Of a DNA stretch of 64,000 bases, positions 8,147 through 16,254 are shown piece by piece. The notes below the pieces were generated by a model. The model saw only the letters and a program-made list of their open reading frames with translations. It was not told the origin of the DNA and ran no database searches. A program made the translations under genes and the position numbers. Source of the DNA: Daejeonella sp. JGW-45 (GTDB lineage Bacteria > Bacteroidota > Bacteroidia > Sphingobacteriales > Sphingobacteriaceae); the NCBI RefSeq assembly GCF_029360805.1, contig NZ_JARKNC010000008.1, positions 496,001 to 560,000 of the forward strand. The letters run 5' to 3'. Positions within the stretch are counted from its first letter, which is position 1. Each line of letters opens with the position of its first letter.

Positions 8147-9229
8147 ATGAGTAATAAACTTCTTTTACCATACAATTCAGGTTCGCTAGACCTTAAAAAC
8201 AGGACCGTAATGGCTCCCATGACCCGCAGCCGCGCCACATCTGATAATATACCTGTAGATCTTATGACCGAGTATTATCGCCAGCGGGCAACCGCAGGCT
8301 TAATAATTACAGAGGGAACGTCCCCCTCACCAAACGGTCTGGGATATTCAAACATTCCCGGCATTTTTAACCAAAAGCAGGTTGAGGGTTGGAAAAAGAT
8401 CACGGATGCAGTACACCATGAAGGTGGAAAAATCTTCGTTCAGTTAATGCATACCGGCCGCATCGGGCATCAGTTAAATCTTCCTGAAGGCGCAGAAGTA
8501 TTTGCACCTTCGGCTATAGCAGCAGCAGGGCAAATGTACACCGTCAAGGGGGGCATGCAGGATCATCCCGAACCACGGGCCTTTACAACGGCAGAGGTGA
8601 AAACTACGATTAAAGAATTCGTTGATGCCGCCAGGAATGCTGTCGAAGCTGGTTTCGATGGTGTAGAGTTGCATGGCGCAAATGGTTACCTGATCGAGCA
8701 ATTCATAAATCCCAAAACTAATATCCGGACCGATGAATATGGCGGCAGCATTGAAAACAGAAGCCGTTTCCTCCTTGAAATAGCCGGGCAGGTTAGACAA
8801 GCTATCGGCAAGGACAAAGTAGGTGTCCGGTTCTCACCACATGGAGCTTTTAACGACATGCCGGCTTATGATGAAGTCGATGAGACTTATACTTATCTTG
8901 CTGAAAAGCTGAATGAGATGGAGATACTCTATATTCACGTACTCGATCATTCATCAGGAAATAACTCACCGGAAATAACTCATGTCAAAGGCATAATCCG
9001 TTCAAGGTTTCAAAATATCATTATTTTTTGCGGTGGTTTCAATAAGGAGAAAGCAGAGAGCGAACTGGACAAAGGAATAGCAGATCTTATTGCTTTCGGG
9101 GTGCCATTTCTTACTAACCCTGACCTGATTGAACGTATGAAAATTGGTGCAGAGTTAAACCAGCCTGATTTTGGAACATTTTATACTCCGGGAGAAAAGG
9201 GATATACGGATTATCCGTTTCTTTCATAG
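8147..9229 (+). CDS. nemA: Old yellow enzyme-type alkene reductase
   Basis: 360 residues of the FMN-dependent OYE family. Visible features are VMAPMTRSRA near the N-terminus for FMN contact, the QLMHTGRIGH segment, the His176/Asn179 substrate-anion pair in HGANGYLIEQF, and DEYGGSIENRSRF. It reduces activated C=C bonds of enones, and nitro-compounds, with NAD(P)H. The symbol nemA is by family resemblance, and the physiological substrate is unknown. It is a single gene followed by a hairpin terminator. Confidence 0.9.
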   Translation: MSNKLLLPYNSGSLDLKNRTVMAPMTRSRATSDNIPVDLMTEYYRQRATAGLIITEGTSPSPNGLGYSNIPGIFNQKQVEGWKKITDAVHHEGGKIFVQLMHTGRIGHQLNLPEGAEVFAPSAIAAAGQMYTVKGGMQDHPEPRAFTTAEVKTTIKEFVDAARNAVEAGFDGVELHGANGYLIEQFINPKTNIRTDEYGGSIENRSRFLLEIAGQVRQAIGKDKVGVRFSPHGAFNDMPAYDEVDETYTYLAEKLNEMEILYIHVLDHSSGNNSPEITHVKGIIRSRFQNIIIFCGGFNKEKAESELDKGIADLIAFGVPFLTNPDLIERMKIGAELNQPDFGTFYTPGEKGYTDYPFLS

Positions 9230-9257
9230 AATTGGGCTTACGGCCCAATCTCTTTTT
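9230..9257 (+). terminator. Rho-independent terminator after nemA-like gene
   Basis: ATTGGGC and GCCCAAT form a 7-bp stem around a TTACG loop, followed by TCTTTTT. It begins directly at the stop codon of the oxidoreductase. Confidence 0.75.
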
Positions 9258-9369
9258 AACCGCAAAGGCCGCAGAGGTCTGCGCAAAGGTCGCGGAGTTA
9301 GAACGCGTTGATTAGTCACCTGGTCTCTGTGACCTTTTCGAAAAACTTTGCGCCCTTTGCGGTTAAACT
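9254..9369. repeat. Intergenic inverted repeat, AACCGCAAAGG type
   Basis: The outer arms TTTAACCGCAAAGG and CCTTTGCGGTTAAA are perfect inverted copies about 90 nt apart. The interior is made of related words (GCGCAAAGGTCGCGGAG on one side, CTCTGTGACCTTTTCG on the other). This word set is recognisable as a dispersed Bacteroidota spacer repeat. No gene is present in it. Confidence 0.65.
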
Positions 9370-9398
9370 AAGAAAGTCATAAATTGCCGCTTATTGCT

Positions 9399-10325
9399 AT
9401 GAAAAGAAAAGATTTCCTTAAAACTTCAGTTGCAGCGGCAGGCCTTTCCGTTCTTCCGCACCTGGCATCAGCCAAATCTCCTGCCCCAGGGAAGTCTTTC
9501 CGTTTCGCCTTTATTTCTGATATACATATTAAGCCGGAGAAAATTGCCGAGGAGGGCATGACCCGCTCACTTCAGCATATCCAAAAATTAAGACCTGAAG
9601 CGGAGTTTATTATAATGGGTGGCGATGCTATCTATGATTCGCTGAAGGCTACGAAGGAATACACGAAAGTACAATGGGATCTTTATCAATCGATCTTAAA
9701 GAAAGAGAACGTGCTTCCTGTTTACAACTGTATCGGGAACCATGATATTTTTGGCTGGTATAACACACCACAGGTCACCGCAGACCCTTTGTATGGTAAA
9801 GCCTGGGCTTTAAAGGAACTTGGTTTATCTGCTCCCTACTATCATTTCAATAAGGGAAAATGGGATTTTATCGTTCTCGACAGTACCCAGCAGCGTCCTG
9901 AAGGCGGCTATATTGCAAAACTTGATGAAGACCAGTTCCAATGGCTGGAGAAAAAACTGGCTGAGATCCCATCTGATCATTTTATAAGCATCATTTCCCA
10001 TATCCCAATATTGTCCATCTGTGCAGGATTGTATTTTGGGAAGAACGACCCGAACGGCGATCTGAGGATCCAGTATATGCTCATGCATACCGATTTCTTC
10101 AGGATCAAAGAACTATTTAATAAATACCCCAACATTAAAAACTGCCTGAGCGGCCATATTCATTTAGAGGACGAAGTTGATTACAACAACGTCCGATATT
10201 TCTGTAATGGAGCCGTGAGCGGTAATCTCTGGAAGGGCCCATACTACGAATTTGGTCCGGCATATGCCCTCTTTGATTTTTATGAGGATGGAAGCTGTAA
10301 GAGGGAAATGGTTTCTTACTACTGA
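9399..10325 (+). CDS. Exported calcineurin-like metallophosphoesterase
   Basis: 308 residues from ATG 9399, chosen because MKRKDFLKTSVAAAGLSVLPHLASA is a good signal peptide with a Tat-like KRKDFLK start. The metal-binding motifs are in order: SDIH, GGDAIYD, GNHD, ISHIP and SGHIH. The family hydrolyses phosphoesters with two metals, and the export signal places it in the periplasm. The substrate is not predictable. The gene is single and lies downstream of the repeat at 9254-9369. Confidence 0.88.
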   Translation: MKRKDFLKTSVAAAGLSVLPHLASAKSPAPGKSFRFAFISDIHIKPEKIAEEGMTRSLQHIQKLRPEAEFIIMGGDAIYDSLKATKEYTKVQWDLYQSILKKENVLPVYNCIGNHDIFGWYNTPQVTADPLYGKAWALKELGLSAPYYHFNKGKWDFIVLDSTQQRPEGGYIAKLDEDQFQWLEKKLAEIPSDHFISIISHIPILSICAGLYFGKNDPNGDLRIQYMLMHTDFFRIKELFNKYPNIKNCLSGHIHLEDEVDYNNVRYFCNGAVSGNLWKGPYYEFGPAYALFDFYEDGSCKREMVSYY

Positions 10326-10348
10326 TCCATACCCGCTGATGCATACTA

Positions 10349-10834
10349 TTAATTTCTGCAATCTATCTTGTCGAACTCTATATTAAATACTGATGCTTCA
10401 GAAAACACCTCCCGTCCGGTTTTAGGATCAACAGTATAATTTTTCTGAACGAGCTTATCGCCATCCAGCTTAAACTCAACCTGCAGGGTATCGTTCATTC
10501 CCTCCTGCATGTATATCCACTGGCCTTTAATAAGTTCACCGTCTTTTATTGCGCTTATCGTGCCTACACGTTTATCCTTTTCTTTCGGATAATGGCCGAA
10601 ATCTCCGGTAACTTTATCACCATCAATGATAAGTTTCAGGGATGTGGTATCCTGATTAGCAGTACCAGCAAGCTTTTGGAAGCACATGGTCTGGTTCACA
10701 GGCAGATCGGCAGGTTCGACAGCCGTATTTGCCGCTACTGCTGTATCGCTTACTTTTGAACTTGTTTTATCCGGGGTTGAGGTGCAGGCTGCAATGCTAA
10801 CCATTGCCGCAAATACTATCATTAGACGTTTCAT
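10349..10834 (-). CDS. Small lipoprotein of unknown function
   Basis: 161 residues with a lipoprotein signal (SIAAC, Cys17 lipidated). The first ~35 mature residues are a Ser/Thr/Ala-rich tether. The rest is a beta-rich domain with a repeating pattern (IDGDKVTGDFGHY, FKLDGDKLVQKNYTVD), suggesting a small barrel or sheet. I do not recognise the family beyond a resemblance to Bacteroidota lipoproteins of unknown role. It is convergent with the phosphoesterase and 24 nt downstream of the helicase start-to-stop unit on the same strand, so it may be co-transcribed with the helicase. Confidence 0.78.
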   Translation of the reverse strand: MKRLMIVFAAMVSIAACTSTPDKTSSKVSDTAVAANTAVEPADLPVNQTMCFQKLAGTANQDTTSLKLIIDGDKVTGDFGHYPKEKDKRVGTISAIKDGELIKGQWIYMQEGMNDTLQVEFKLDGDKLVQKNYTVDPKTGREVFSEASVFNIEFDKIDCRN

Positions 10835-10857
10835 AATTCTTTTCGGAACTTTAGCAA

Positions 10858-12285
10858 TTACCCTGCCTGTTCTTTTGAAACGCCGAAAAACTTATCGCTA
10901 AAATTTACGAGAAAAAGCTCGTTCGTAGAACGGGTAATGCCTGTGTACAGCCATCTTAAAAACTCCGTATTCAGCATTTCGTCTGTGAGGTAGCCCTGAT
11001 CGACAAATACCGCAGGCCATTGCCCCCCCTGGGCTTTGTGGCAGGTAATCGCAAAAGCAAATTTGATCTGGAGGGCGTTATAGTAGGGATCTTTCTTCAT
11101 CTCCTCCATACGGATCTGCTTATTTTCAAAATGCATATAATCTTCCTGAACTGCCTCAAATAAGCGTTTACTATCGGCAGGGGATAAACTGGGGGTTTCG
11201 GCATATAAAGTATCCAGCAGCACTTTGCATGTTAATGGCTCTTCATCAGGATAATCAAGCAGCTCGATAACAACATCCGCGAAGCGGAAACCATATTGTT
11301 CGTCTACCCGCCTTACCTTTCTGATCTTTGCTATATCACCGTTAGCAATAAAGCCATTGCTATTATCCTCGTTTTGAAGCCAGAAATAATTGTTGCGCAC
11401 TACCATAATAAAGTCGCCGCCGGTTATTTCCTCATCACGGAACAGTATCCTGTTCCGGATATTCTGATTATATGCGTTTGCGCTCTTATTCGACCTGCAG
11501 ATCACAATAGAGTTTTCCATCCCATATTTATCGTAGGCATAACTCAGTCCCTCGACCAGCTTCTCGCCGGTCATTTTAAAAATATCCCTGAAGCCTTTTA
11601 GATGGAATTTAGGGAAAGTGCTCCTGCCCTTTCTCACGAGCTCCCGCAAAGCAGTAGCATTATACAATATGCCCGATTCCTTTTCCTGCCTGACCACGTC
11701 TGTGAGCTCATAGGTAAATACATTTAATCCAAAATTACTTTCAAGCACCTTATGGTCAAGGGCCGGGCTCTGCTCAGATCCTACCGGCGGGAGCTGAGCA
11801 GTATCTCCTACCAGCATTAGTTTACAATTCTTTGTATTGTAAACGTAACTGATCAGATCCTGAAGAAGGCTGTGCTTGCTGTAATCATGAACCTGGTCGG
11901 AGATCATCGATGCTTCATCAACGATAAAGACCGTGTTTTCTGCAAGATTGTCTGCCAGCACAAAGTTTATATCAGGGCTTGCTGCCACCTTTTTGCGGTA
12001 TATTCTTTTGTGAACTGTAAAAGCCTTTCTGCCAGAATAAGCACTTATAACTTTTGCAGCCCTGCCGGTCGGAGCCAGTAAGACTGATTTTAACTTAACG
12101 CGGGGAAGCACTTTAACTAAAGCACTTATCATAGTAGTTTTTCCCGTCCCCGCATAACCTTTGAGCAGAAAGCATTCTTCGCCAGAACCCATTGGAAGAA
12201 ATTTCTCAAGCAAAGCGAAAACGTCCCGCTGTTGCTGAGTAGGCACCATACCAAAATTCTGTTCGAGAATATCCTTTATATTCAT
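10858..12285 (-). CDS. RecD-like AAA helicase/ATPase
   Basis: 475 residues. Walker A is GYAGTGKTT near residue 43 and Walker B is VFIVDEASM near 120. Further superfamily-1 motifs are LVGDTAQLPPVG and, at the C-terminus, AITCHKAQGGQW and LYTGITRS. This layout is that of stand-alone RecD/UvrD_C_2 helicases, which unwind DNA 5'-3', and not of the RecBCD subunit, which is longer. The start at 12285 gives a normal N-terminus. It is divergent from the DUF3822 gene with a 117-nt spacer. The exact repair or recombination role is unknown. Confidence 0.87.
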   Translation of the reverse strand: MNIKDILEQNFGMVPTQQQRDVFALLEKFLPMGSGEECFLLKGYAGTGKTTMISALVKVLPRVKLKSVLLAPTGRAAKVISAYSGRKAFTVHKRIYRKKVAASPDINFVLADNLAENTVFIVDEASMISDQVHDYSKHSLLQDLISYVYNTKNCKLMLVGDTAQLPPVGSEQSPALDHKVLESNFGLNVFTYELTDVVRQEKESGILYNATALRELVRKGRSTFPKFHLKGFRDIFKMTGEKLVEGLSYAYDKYGMENSIVICRSNKSANAYNQNIRNRILFRDEEITGGDFIMVVRNNYFWLQNEDNSNGFIANGDIAKIRKVRRVDEQYGFRFADVVIELLDYPDEEPLTCKVLLDTLYAETPSLSPADSKRLFEAVQEDYMHFENKQIRMEEMKKDPYYNALQIKFAFAITCHKAQGGQWPAVFVDQGYLTDEMLNTEFLRWLYTGITRSTNELFLVNFSDKFFGVSKEQAG

Positions 12286-12388
12286 GCTACAATTTGCAAA
12301 TTCTTCCCAACCTCAGTTCCACGAAGAGCAAACATCCAAATAATTATAAAGTATTCCGCAGGAAACAACAAATATGGCGCAGAAACTT

Positions 12389-12396
12389 TACTTTTG
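12389..12396 (+). promoter_or_regulatory. -7 box TACTTTTG before DUF3822 gene
   Basis: TACTTTTG fits TAnnTTTG and ends only 6 nt before the ATG at 12403. It decides the start, because the longer open frame from 12232 would run through the promoter and the divergent helicase gene. The 5' leader would be only a few nucleotides. Confidence 0.5.
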
Positions 12397-12402
12397 TATA
12401 AG

Positions 12403-13254
12403 ATGAATAAACTGCTTTATCTTTCAACCAGCGAGGTTCAGTCGCAGCTTGCGGTCAAGTGCAATCTGCTTGTGCATATCGGAATGGATACAATTCGTTA
12501 TGCTATTACTGATGCTTTCGGGACAGATCTGCAGGTTCTGGCAGAGTATGATACCGGTAAACCTGAGTCACCGTCTGAACTGATAAAGGTAATTGAAAGC
12601 CTGCCTGAGAGTAGTAAACAATTCAAATACAGTTTTAATAAGGTGAAAGTTTCTTATGATACTTTTAACTACACTTTTATTCCGGCCGACCTGTATGAAC
12701 AGGACGACGAAGAAGTCTATGCGAAGTTCATACGAAGTGAAGAAAACACAGAAGTATTGGTTACGAATATCCGTACAGCAGACATAAAGAATGTAAGTGC
12801 CATCGATTCGAAACTCCACCAGTCAATAAGCAGGATATTCCACAATCCGAAAATATTTAACCAGGCGAGTCCGTTTGTGGAGGGAACTAAGAAAACACTA
12901 GGCACCGATCGGGATTCTGCACTATTCATTGATTTCAGCGCTGGTCAATTCCAGGTCGCATATCTAAAAACGTCAAAACTTGAGTTCTACAATATTTTTG
13001 AATTTGCCAACCCCGATGAATTCAATTATTATCTGCTGCATATCATTGAATCACTGTCTCTGGAAACCGGGGAAACCAAGGTGATAGTCTCAGGTAAGGT
13101 TTCCGATACGGACGAGGTTTATAAACGGACACAAAAATATTTCCCTTCCATGGGATTTGCCGATGCGAATTTACTTATGAAACATTCTGAAAGGTTTGAA
13201 GATGTGCCGTTGCATACTTACTTCTCGTTAATCGCTTTGGACCTATGCGAGTAA
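12403..13254 (+). CDS. DUF3822 family protein
   Basis: 283 residues from ATG 12403. The family is Bacteroidota-specific and regularly precedes rsmD, as it does here with a 10-nt overlap. The fold appears to be a duplicated actin/ASKHA-like domain: short beta strands such as LLVHIGMDTIRYAITD and a second SALFIDFSAGQFQVAYL in the C-terminal half resemble the phosphate-binding hairpins of that superfamily, without a full set of ATP motifs. The function is unknown. The gene order suggests a link with ribosome assembly or CoA synthesis only by proximity. Confidence 0.8.
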   Translation: MNKLLYLSTSEVQSQLAVKCNLLVHIGMDTIRYAITDAFGTDLQVLAEYDTGKPESPSELIKVIESLPESSKQFKYSFNKVKVSYDTFNYTFIPADLYEQDDEEVYAKFIRSEENTEVLVTNIRTADIKNVSAIDSKLHQSISRIFHNPKIFNQASPFVEGTKKTLGTDRDSALFIDFSAGQFQVAYLKTSKLEFYNIFEFANPDEFNYYLLHIIESLSLETGETKVIVSGKVSDTDEVYKRTQKYFPSMGFADANLLMKHSERFEDVPLHTYFSLIALDLCE

Positions 13255-13781
13255 TTGGGGGTAAGCTAAAAGGAATACGGCTAAATCCACCAGCAAAATT
13301 ACCAGTCAGACCCACTACTGATATCGCTAAGGAAGCCCTTTTTAATATTCTATATAACCAGTTTGATTTTGACAGCATTCATGTCCTGGACCTGTTCAGC
13401 GGAACCGGCAACATTTCTATTGAGTTTGCTTCGCGTGGTGTTTCCTCAATAACTTCGGTCGACCGGAATTTTGGATGTTATAATTACCTTAAAAGCGTGG
13501 CAAAACAGTATGATTTGCATGCGATTCAAGTCAATAAAGCAGATGTTTTTAAGTTCCTGGAAATGGAAACAGAGAAATATGACCTCATATTTGCCGACCC
13601 TCCTTACGACCTGCCCCAGATGAACCTGCTTGCTCCAGCTATATTCACCAAAGCGCTTCTTAAACCGGAAGGTTTTCTGATCATCGAGCATCCGAGCATG
13701 AAAAAAATTGATAATGATCCGCATTTTGTAGAACAAAGGATTTACGGATCATCTTCTTTCAGCTTTTTTAGCAATAAATAA
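13245..13781 (+). CDS. rsmD: 16S rRNA (guanine966-N2)-methyltransferase
   Basis: 178 residues, the normal RsmD size. The start MRVIGGKLKGIRL is diagnostic. The SAM motif I is LDLFSGTGNISIE and the catalytic motif IV is FADPPYDLP. It methylates G966 of 16S rRNA on the 30S particle. It overlaps the DUF3822 gene by 10 nt and is followed after 46 nt by coaD, the arrangement common in many bacteria. Confidence 0.95.
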   Translation: MRVIGGKLKGIRLNPPAKLPVRPTTDIAKEALFNILYNQFDFDSIHVLDLFSGTGNISIEFASRGVSSITSVDRNFGCYNYLKSVAKQYDLHAIQVNKADVFKFLEMETEKYDLIFADPPYDLPQMNLLAPAIFTKALLKPEGFLIIEHPSMKKIDNDPHFVEQRIYGSSSFSFFSNK

Positions 13782-13827
13782 TCGCCATTACTCCTTTAAT
13801 CGTCCATTTATCCCTTAACTTTACATT

Positions 13828-14292
13828 ATGAAGATCGCCTTATTTCCAGGTTCATTTGATCCAGTGACTAAAGCCCACGTAGACATTCTGCGCCGTGCAG
13901 TTCCTTTATTTGATAAGGTAGTTATAGGGATCGGCCTTAATAGCACCAAAGCGGCATTTCTGGATATAGAAACTCGTAAGAAGATGCTTTTAGCTGTGTT
14001 TTCGGACGAAGCCAGGGTGGAAGTAGCAACCTATGAAGGCCTGACCGTAGAGTTCTGCAAGAAGATCGGGGCTGCATACATGATCAGGGGAATTCGTACT
14101 GTATCGGATTTTGAATACGAGAAAGCTATCGCACAGATGAATCATGCTTTAGAACCTGAAATAGAAAGTATCTTTATTGTAAGCAAACCAGGATATTCAT
14201 CTATCAGTTCCACTATCGTGCGCGATATACTGAGATACAATGGTGACGTTAAACAGTTCGTTCCTAAGGAAGCTTTTGAACTGCTGCCCTGA
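13828..14292 (+). CDS. coaD: Phosphopantetheine adenylyltransferase
   Basis: 154 residues. The nucleotidyl-transferase signature reads FPGSFDPVTKAH, with His18 equivalent to the (T/H)xGH motif although Gly is replaced by Ala. The C-terminal SSISSTIVRD block binds ATP. The enzyme makes dephospho-CoA from 4'-phosphopantetheine. It forms a likely operon with rsmD. A weak -7-like box (TAACTTTA, 13816-13823) lies 4 nt before the start and may give extra expression. Confidence 0.95.
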   Translation: MKIALFPGSFDPVTKAHVDILRRAVPLFDKVVIGIGLNSTKAAFLDIETRKKMLLAVFSDEARVEVATYEGLTVEFCKKIGAAYMIRGIRTVSDFEYEKAIAQMNHALEPEIESIFIVSKPGYSSISSTIVRDILRYNGDVKQFVPKEAFELLP

Positions 14293-14347
14293 CTGAAGGT
14301 AATATCGACTCGCCTGACGGCTTTTGGCGGTTAAACTATAGTAATTA

Positions 14348-14959
14348 TTACCACTCAATGACCCGGATTACGTCTTTGATTAAGGGATAGGTGTTTTCCT
14401 TTACCAACATAAAATCTCCGGGAGCAAGCCATTTCGCATCGGTTATACCCTCCTCCAGCTGAGGTGTAAGGTGAGTTTGATTGTCGGCCCGCATCCAGTA
14501 CCAAACAGTCTTCTTCATAACCGTCGCATTGTTCTCCTCATAAACGTGGTAGGTTTTACAGATCCTGTCACCGGTACTGCTTATTACTATCCCGCACTCT
14601 TCCTCAACTTCTCTAATGGCTGCTGTGCGGAAGCCTTCCCCTTTGTCGAGCTTGCCCTTTGGAAGGTCCCATTTGTCTTTGCGATAAATAAACAGATATT
14701 TATTCTCTTCATTACTTACTAAACCTCCGGCGGCTTCGATGAGTTCCATAGATTTCCTGATCTTTTTAAAGATATCCTTAAACTTACCGGACCTGATCAA
14801 AAAGGCTTTTGGAGTTTCCTGAGTCTTCACCTTTTGATAAAACTTGGCAAACTTAAACCCTTTAGTATCAATTTCCTGATAGTCTTCGAGATCAGAAGGA
14901 ATGGATTCCGTAAGTATTAAAACCGATTCATTAATATATATTTTATAAATTTGCGGCAT
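14348..14959 (-). CDS. NUDIX hydrolase
   Basis: 203 residues from ATG 14959; an extension to 14968 would start at a non-ATG codon inside pyrE. The NUDIX box is complete: G-K-L-D-K-G-E-x7-R-E-V-x-E-E-x-G-I at about residues 115-137. An N-terminal domain of about 80 residues precedes it and is not a recognised family. NUDIX enzymes hydrolyse nucleoside diphosphates linked to another group, and the substrate is unknown here. The ATG and the pyrE ATG lie on the same CATG tetramer (14957-14960), so the two genes start at the same point and run apart. Confidence 0.9.
   Translation of the reverse strand: MPQIYKIYINESVLILTESIPSDLEDYQEIDTKGFKFAKFYQKVKTQETPKAFLIRSGKFKDIFKKIRKSMELIEAAGGLVSNEENKYLFIYRKDKWDLPKGKLDKGEGFRTAAIREVEEECGIVISSTGDRICKTYHVYEENNATVMKKTVWYWMRADNQTHLTPQLEEGITDAKWLAPGDFMLVKENTYPLIKDVIRVIEW
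14946..14953 (+). promoter_or_regulatory. -7 box TAAATTTG for pyrE
   Basis: A perfect TAnnTTTG lies 4 nt before the pyrE ATG and inside the first codons of the divergent NUDIX gene. No good -33 TTTG is seen. If used, the transcript would be nearly leaderless. Confidence 0.5.
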
Positions 14960-15611
14960 GAGTAACAAGGGTGAGATTGAACAAAAAGTAGCTGAGTTTC
15001 TTCTGCAAATTAAAGCAATTAAATTACAACCAAATAATCCATTTACCTGGGCATCCGGATGGAAATCTCCAATTTATTGTGACAACCGCATTACGCTGTC
15101 GCATCCGGCAATCCGGACTTACATCCGCCAGAAACTATCGACCCTTATACAGGAAGCGTTCGGATCTGTATCGGTTATAGCTGGCGTGGCTACGGCTGGG
15201 ATACCTCAGGGTGTATTGGTTGCCCAAGATTTAGGACTTCCGTTCATTTACGTCCGCTCCAAGGCTAAAGAGCACGGAACGGGCAGCCTGATAGAAGGTG
15301 AGTTTTCGCCAGGCCAGCGAGTTGTGGTGGTAGAAGACCTGATTTCTACTGGTAAAAGCAGCCTCCAGGCAGTTAATGTACTGCGCGACGCCGGATGCGA
15401 GGTAGCAGGCCTGGTTGGGATCTTCAGCTATGGATTCGATGCCGCAGAAGAGAACTTCAAGGAGGCAAAGTGTCCGTTTTATACGCTTTCTAATTATAAT
15501 GCATTGATCAATTATGCACAGGAGCATAACTTTGTTATGGAAGATGATCTTAAATTGCTGAGGAAATGGCGGGAAGACCCGCAGACTTGGGGAAATACAA
15601 TTAATACTTAA
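14958..15611 (+). CDS. pyrE: Orotate phosphoribosyltransferase
   Basis: 217 residues. The PRPP-binding motif is VVVEDLISTGKSS at about residues 122-134, preceded by the orotate and phosphate contacts of the family (ASGWKSPIYCD, VATAGIPQG). It makes OMP from orotate and PRPP in pyrimidine synthesis. It is followed after 3 nt by a small SRPBCC protein, a gene pair seen in other Bacteroidota. Confidence 0.95.
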   Translation: MSNKGEIEQKVAEFLLQIKAIKLQPNNPFTWASGWKSPIYCDNRITLSHPAIRTYIRQKLSTLIQEAFGSVSVIAGVATAGIPQGVLVAQDLGLPFIYVRSKAKEHGTGSLIEGEFSPGQRVVVVEDLISTGKSSLQAVNVLRDAGCEVAGLVGIFSYGFDAAEENFKEAKCPFYTLSNYNALINYAQEHNFVMEDDLKLLRKWREDPQTWGNTINT

Positions 15612-15614
15612 GAG

Positions 15615-16013
15615 ATGACTGTTATAGAAAGTAAGGCTACTATTAACAAACCTGCACATGAGGTTTACAAGTTTCTTGCCGACCTGAATAACCATCAGCA
15701 ACTCATGCCTGAAAATATCTATAATTGGTCTTCCACAGAAGATGAAGCCCGGTTTACCATTCAAAATATGGCAAAACTGGCGCTCAAGGTTTCTTCACGA
15801 AGCAAGGATAAAGAAATTGTTGCCGTTCCTTCAGAGGAAGCACCCTTTGCACTGGAGCTTAAATGGTCAATAAATGAAACTGACGGCAAAACTGAAGTCT
15901 TATACGCGATATCAGCTGAGTTGAATATGATGATGAAAATGCTTGCTTCAGCACCATTACAAAAACTAGCCGATCATGAAACGAGTGCGTTGAAGAAGGT
16001 TTTGGAAGGTTGA
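15615..16013 (+). CDS. SRPBCC-fold small protein
   Basis: 132 residues with the START/SRPBCC pattern: an N-terminal strand ESKATINKPAHEVYKFLADLNNH, curved strands, and a long C-terminal helix. Proteins of this fold bind hydrophobic ligands, and no catalytic residue can be named. Only 3 nt separate it from pyrE, so it is co-transcribed, but no functional link to pyrimidine synthesis is known to me. Confidence 0.8.
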   Translation: MTVIESKATINKPAHEVYKFLADLNNHQQLMPENIYNWSSTEDEARFTIQNMAKLALKVSSRSKDKEIVAVPSEEAPFALELKWSINETDGKTEVLYAISAELNMMMKMLASAPLQKLADHETSALKKVLEG

Positions 16014-16118
16014 GCAATTTGCTGATTAGAGAATCATTTTGTGGCGGTTAAAGGATATTGCTTCTCGACCCCGTCCGAACAGCCTTCATCCGGCCGGGCA
16101 CCTTCGGGGTCAATGTCT

Positions 16119-16191
16119 GCTTCACAAAGACAAATTTTCATACTATATCACTTAATATCAGACATTTAGTCTGTTGAGGCCAATGTGAAGC
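16119..16191. promoter_or_regulatory. clpB leader region with nested inverted repeats
   Basis: The 241-nt spacer 16014-16254 has no gene. It holds GCTTCACA (16119-16126) and its inverse TGTGAAGC (16184-16191), an internal palindrome CAGAC-ATTTA-GTCTG (16159-16173), and a near-direct repeat GACAAATTTTCA / GACAAAATTTCA. No CIRCE element or consensus -7 box was found. The repeats may be regulatory for clpB or part of an untranslated leader. Confidence 0.35.
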
Positions 16192-16254
16192 GACAAAATT
16201 TCAGGCCATTCAGAACTAAAAGCAAGTGGTCTTTGTTTTGATGATAAAGATCGT

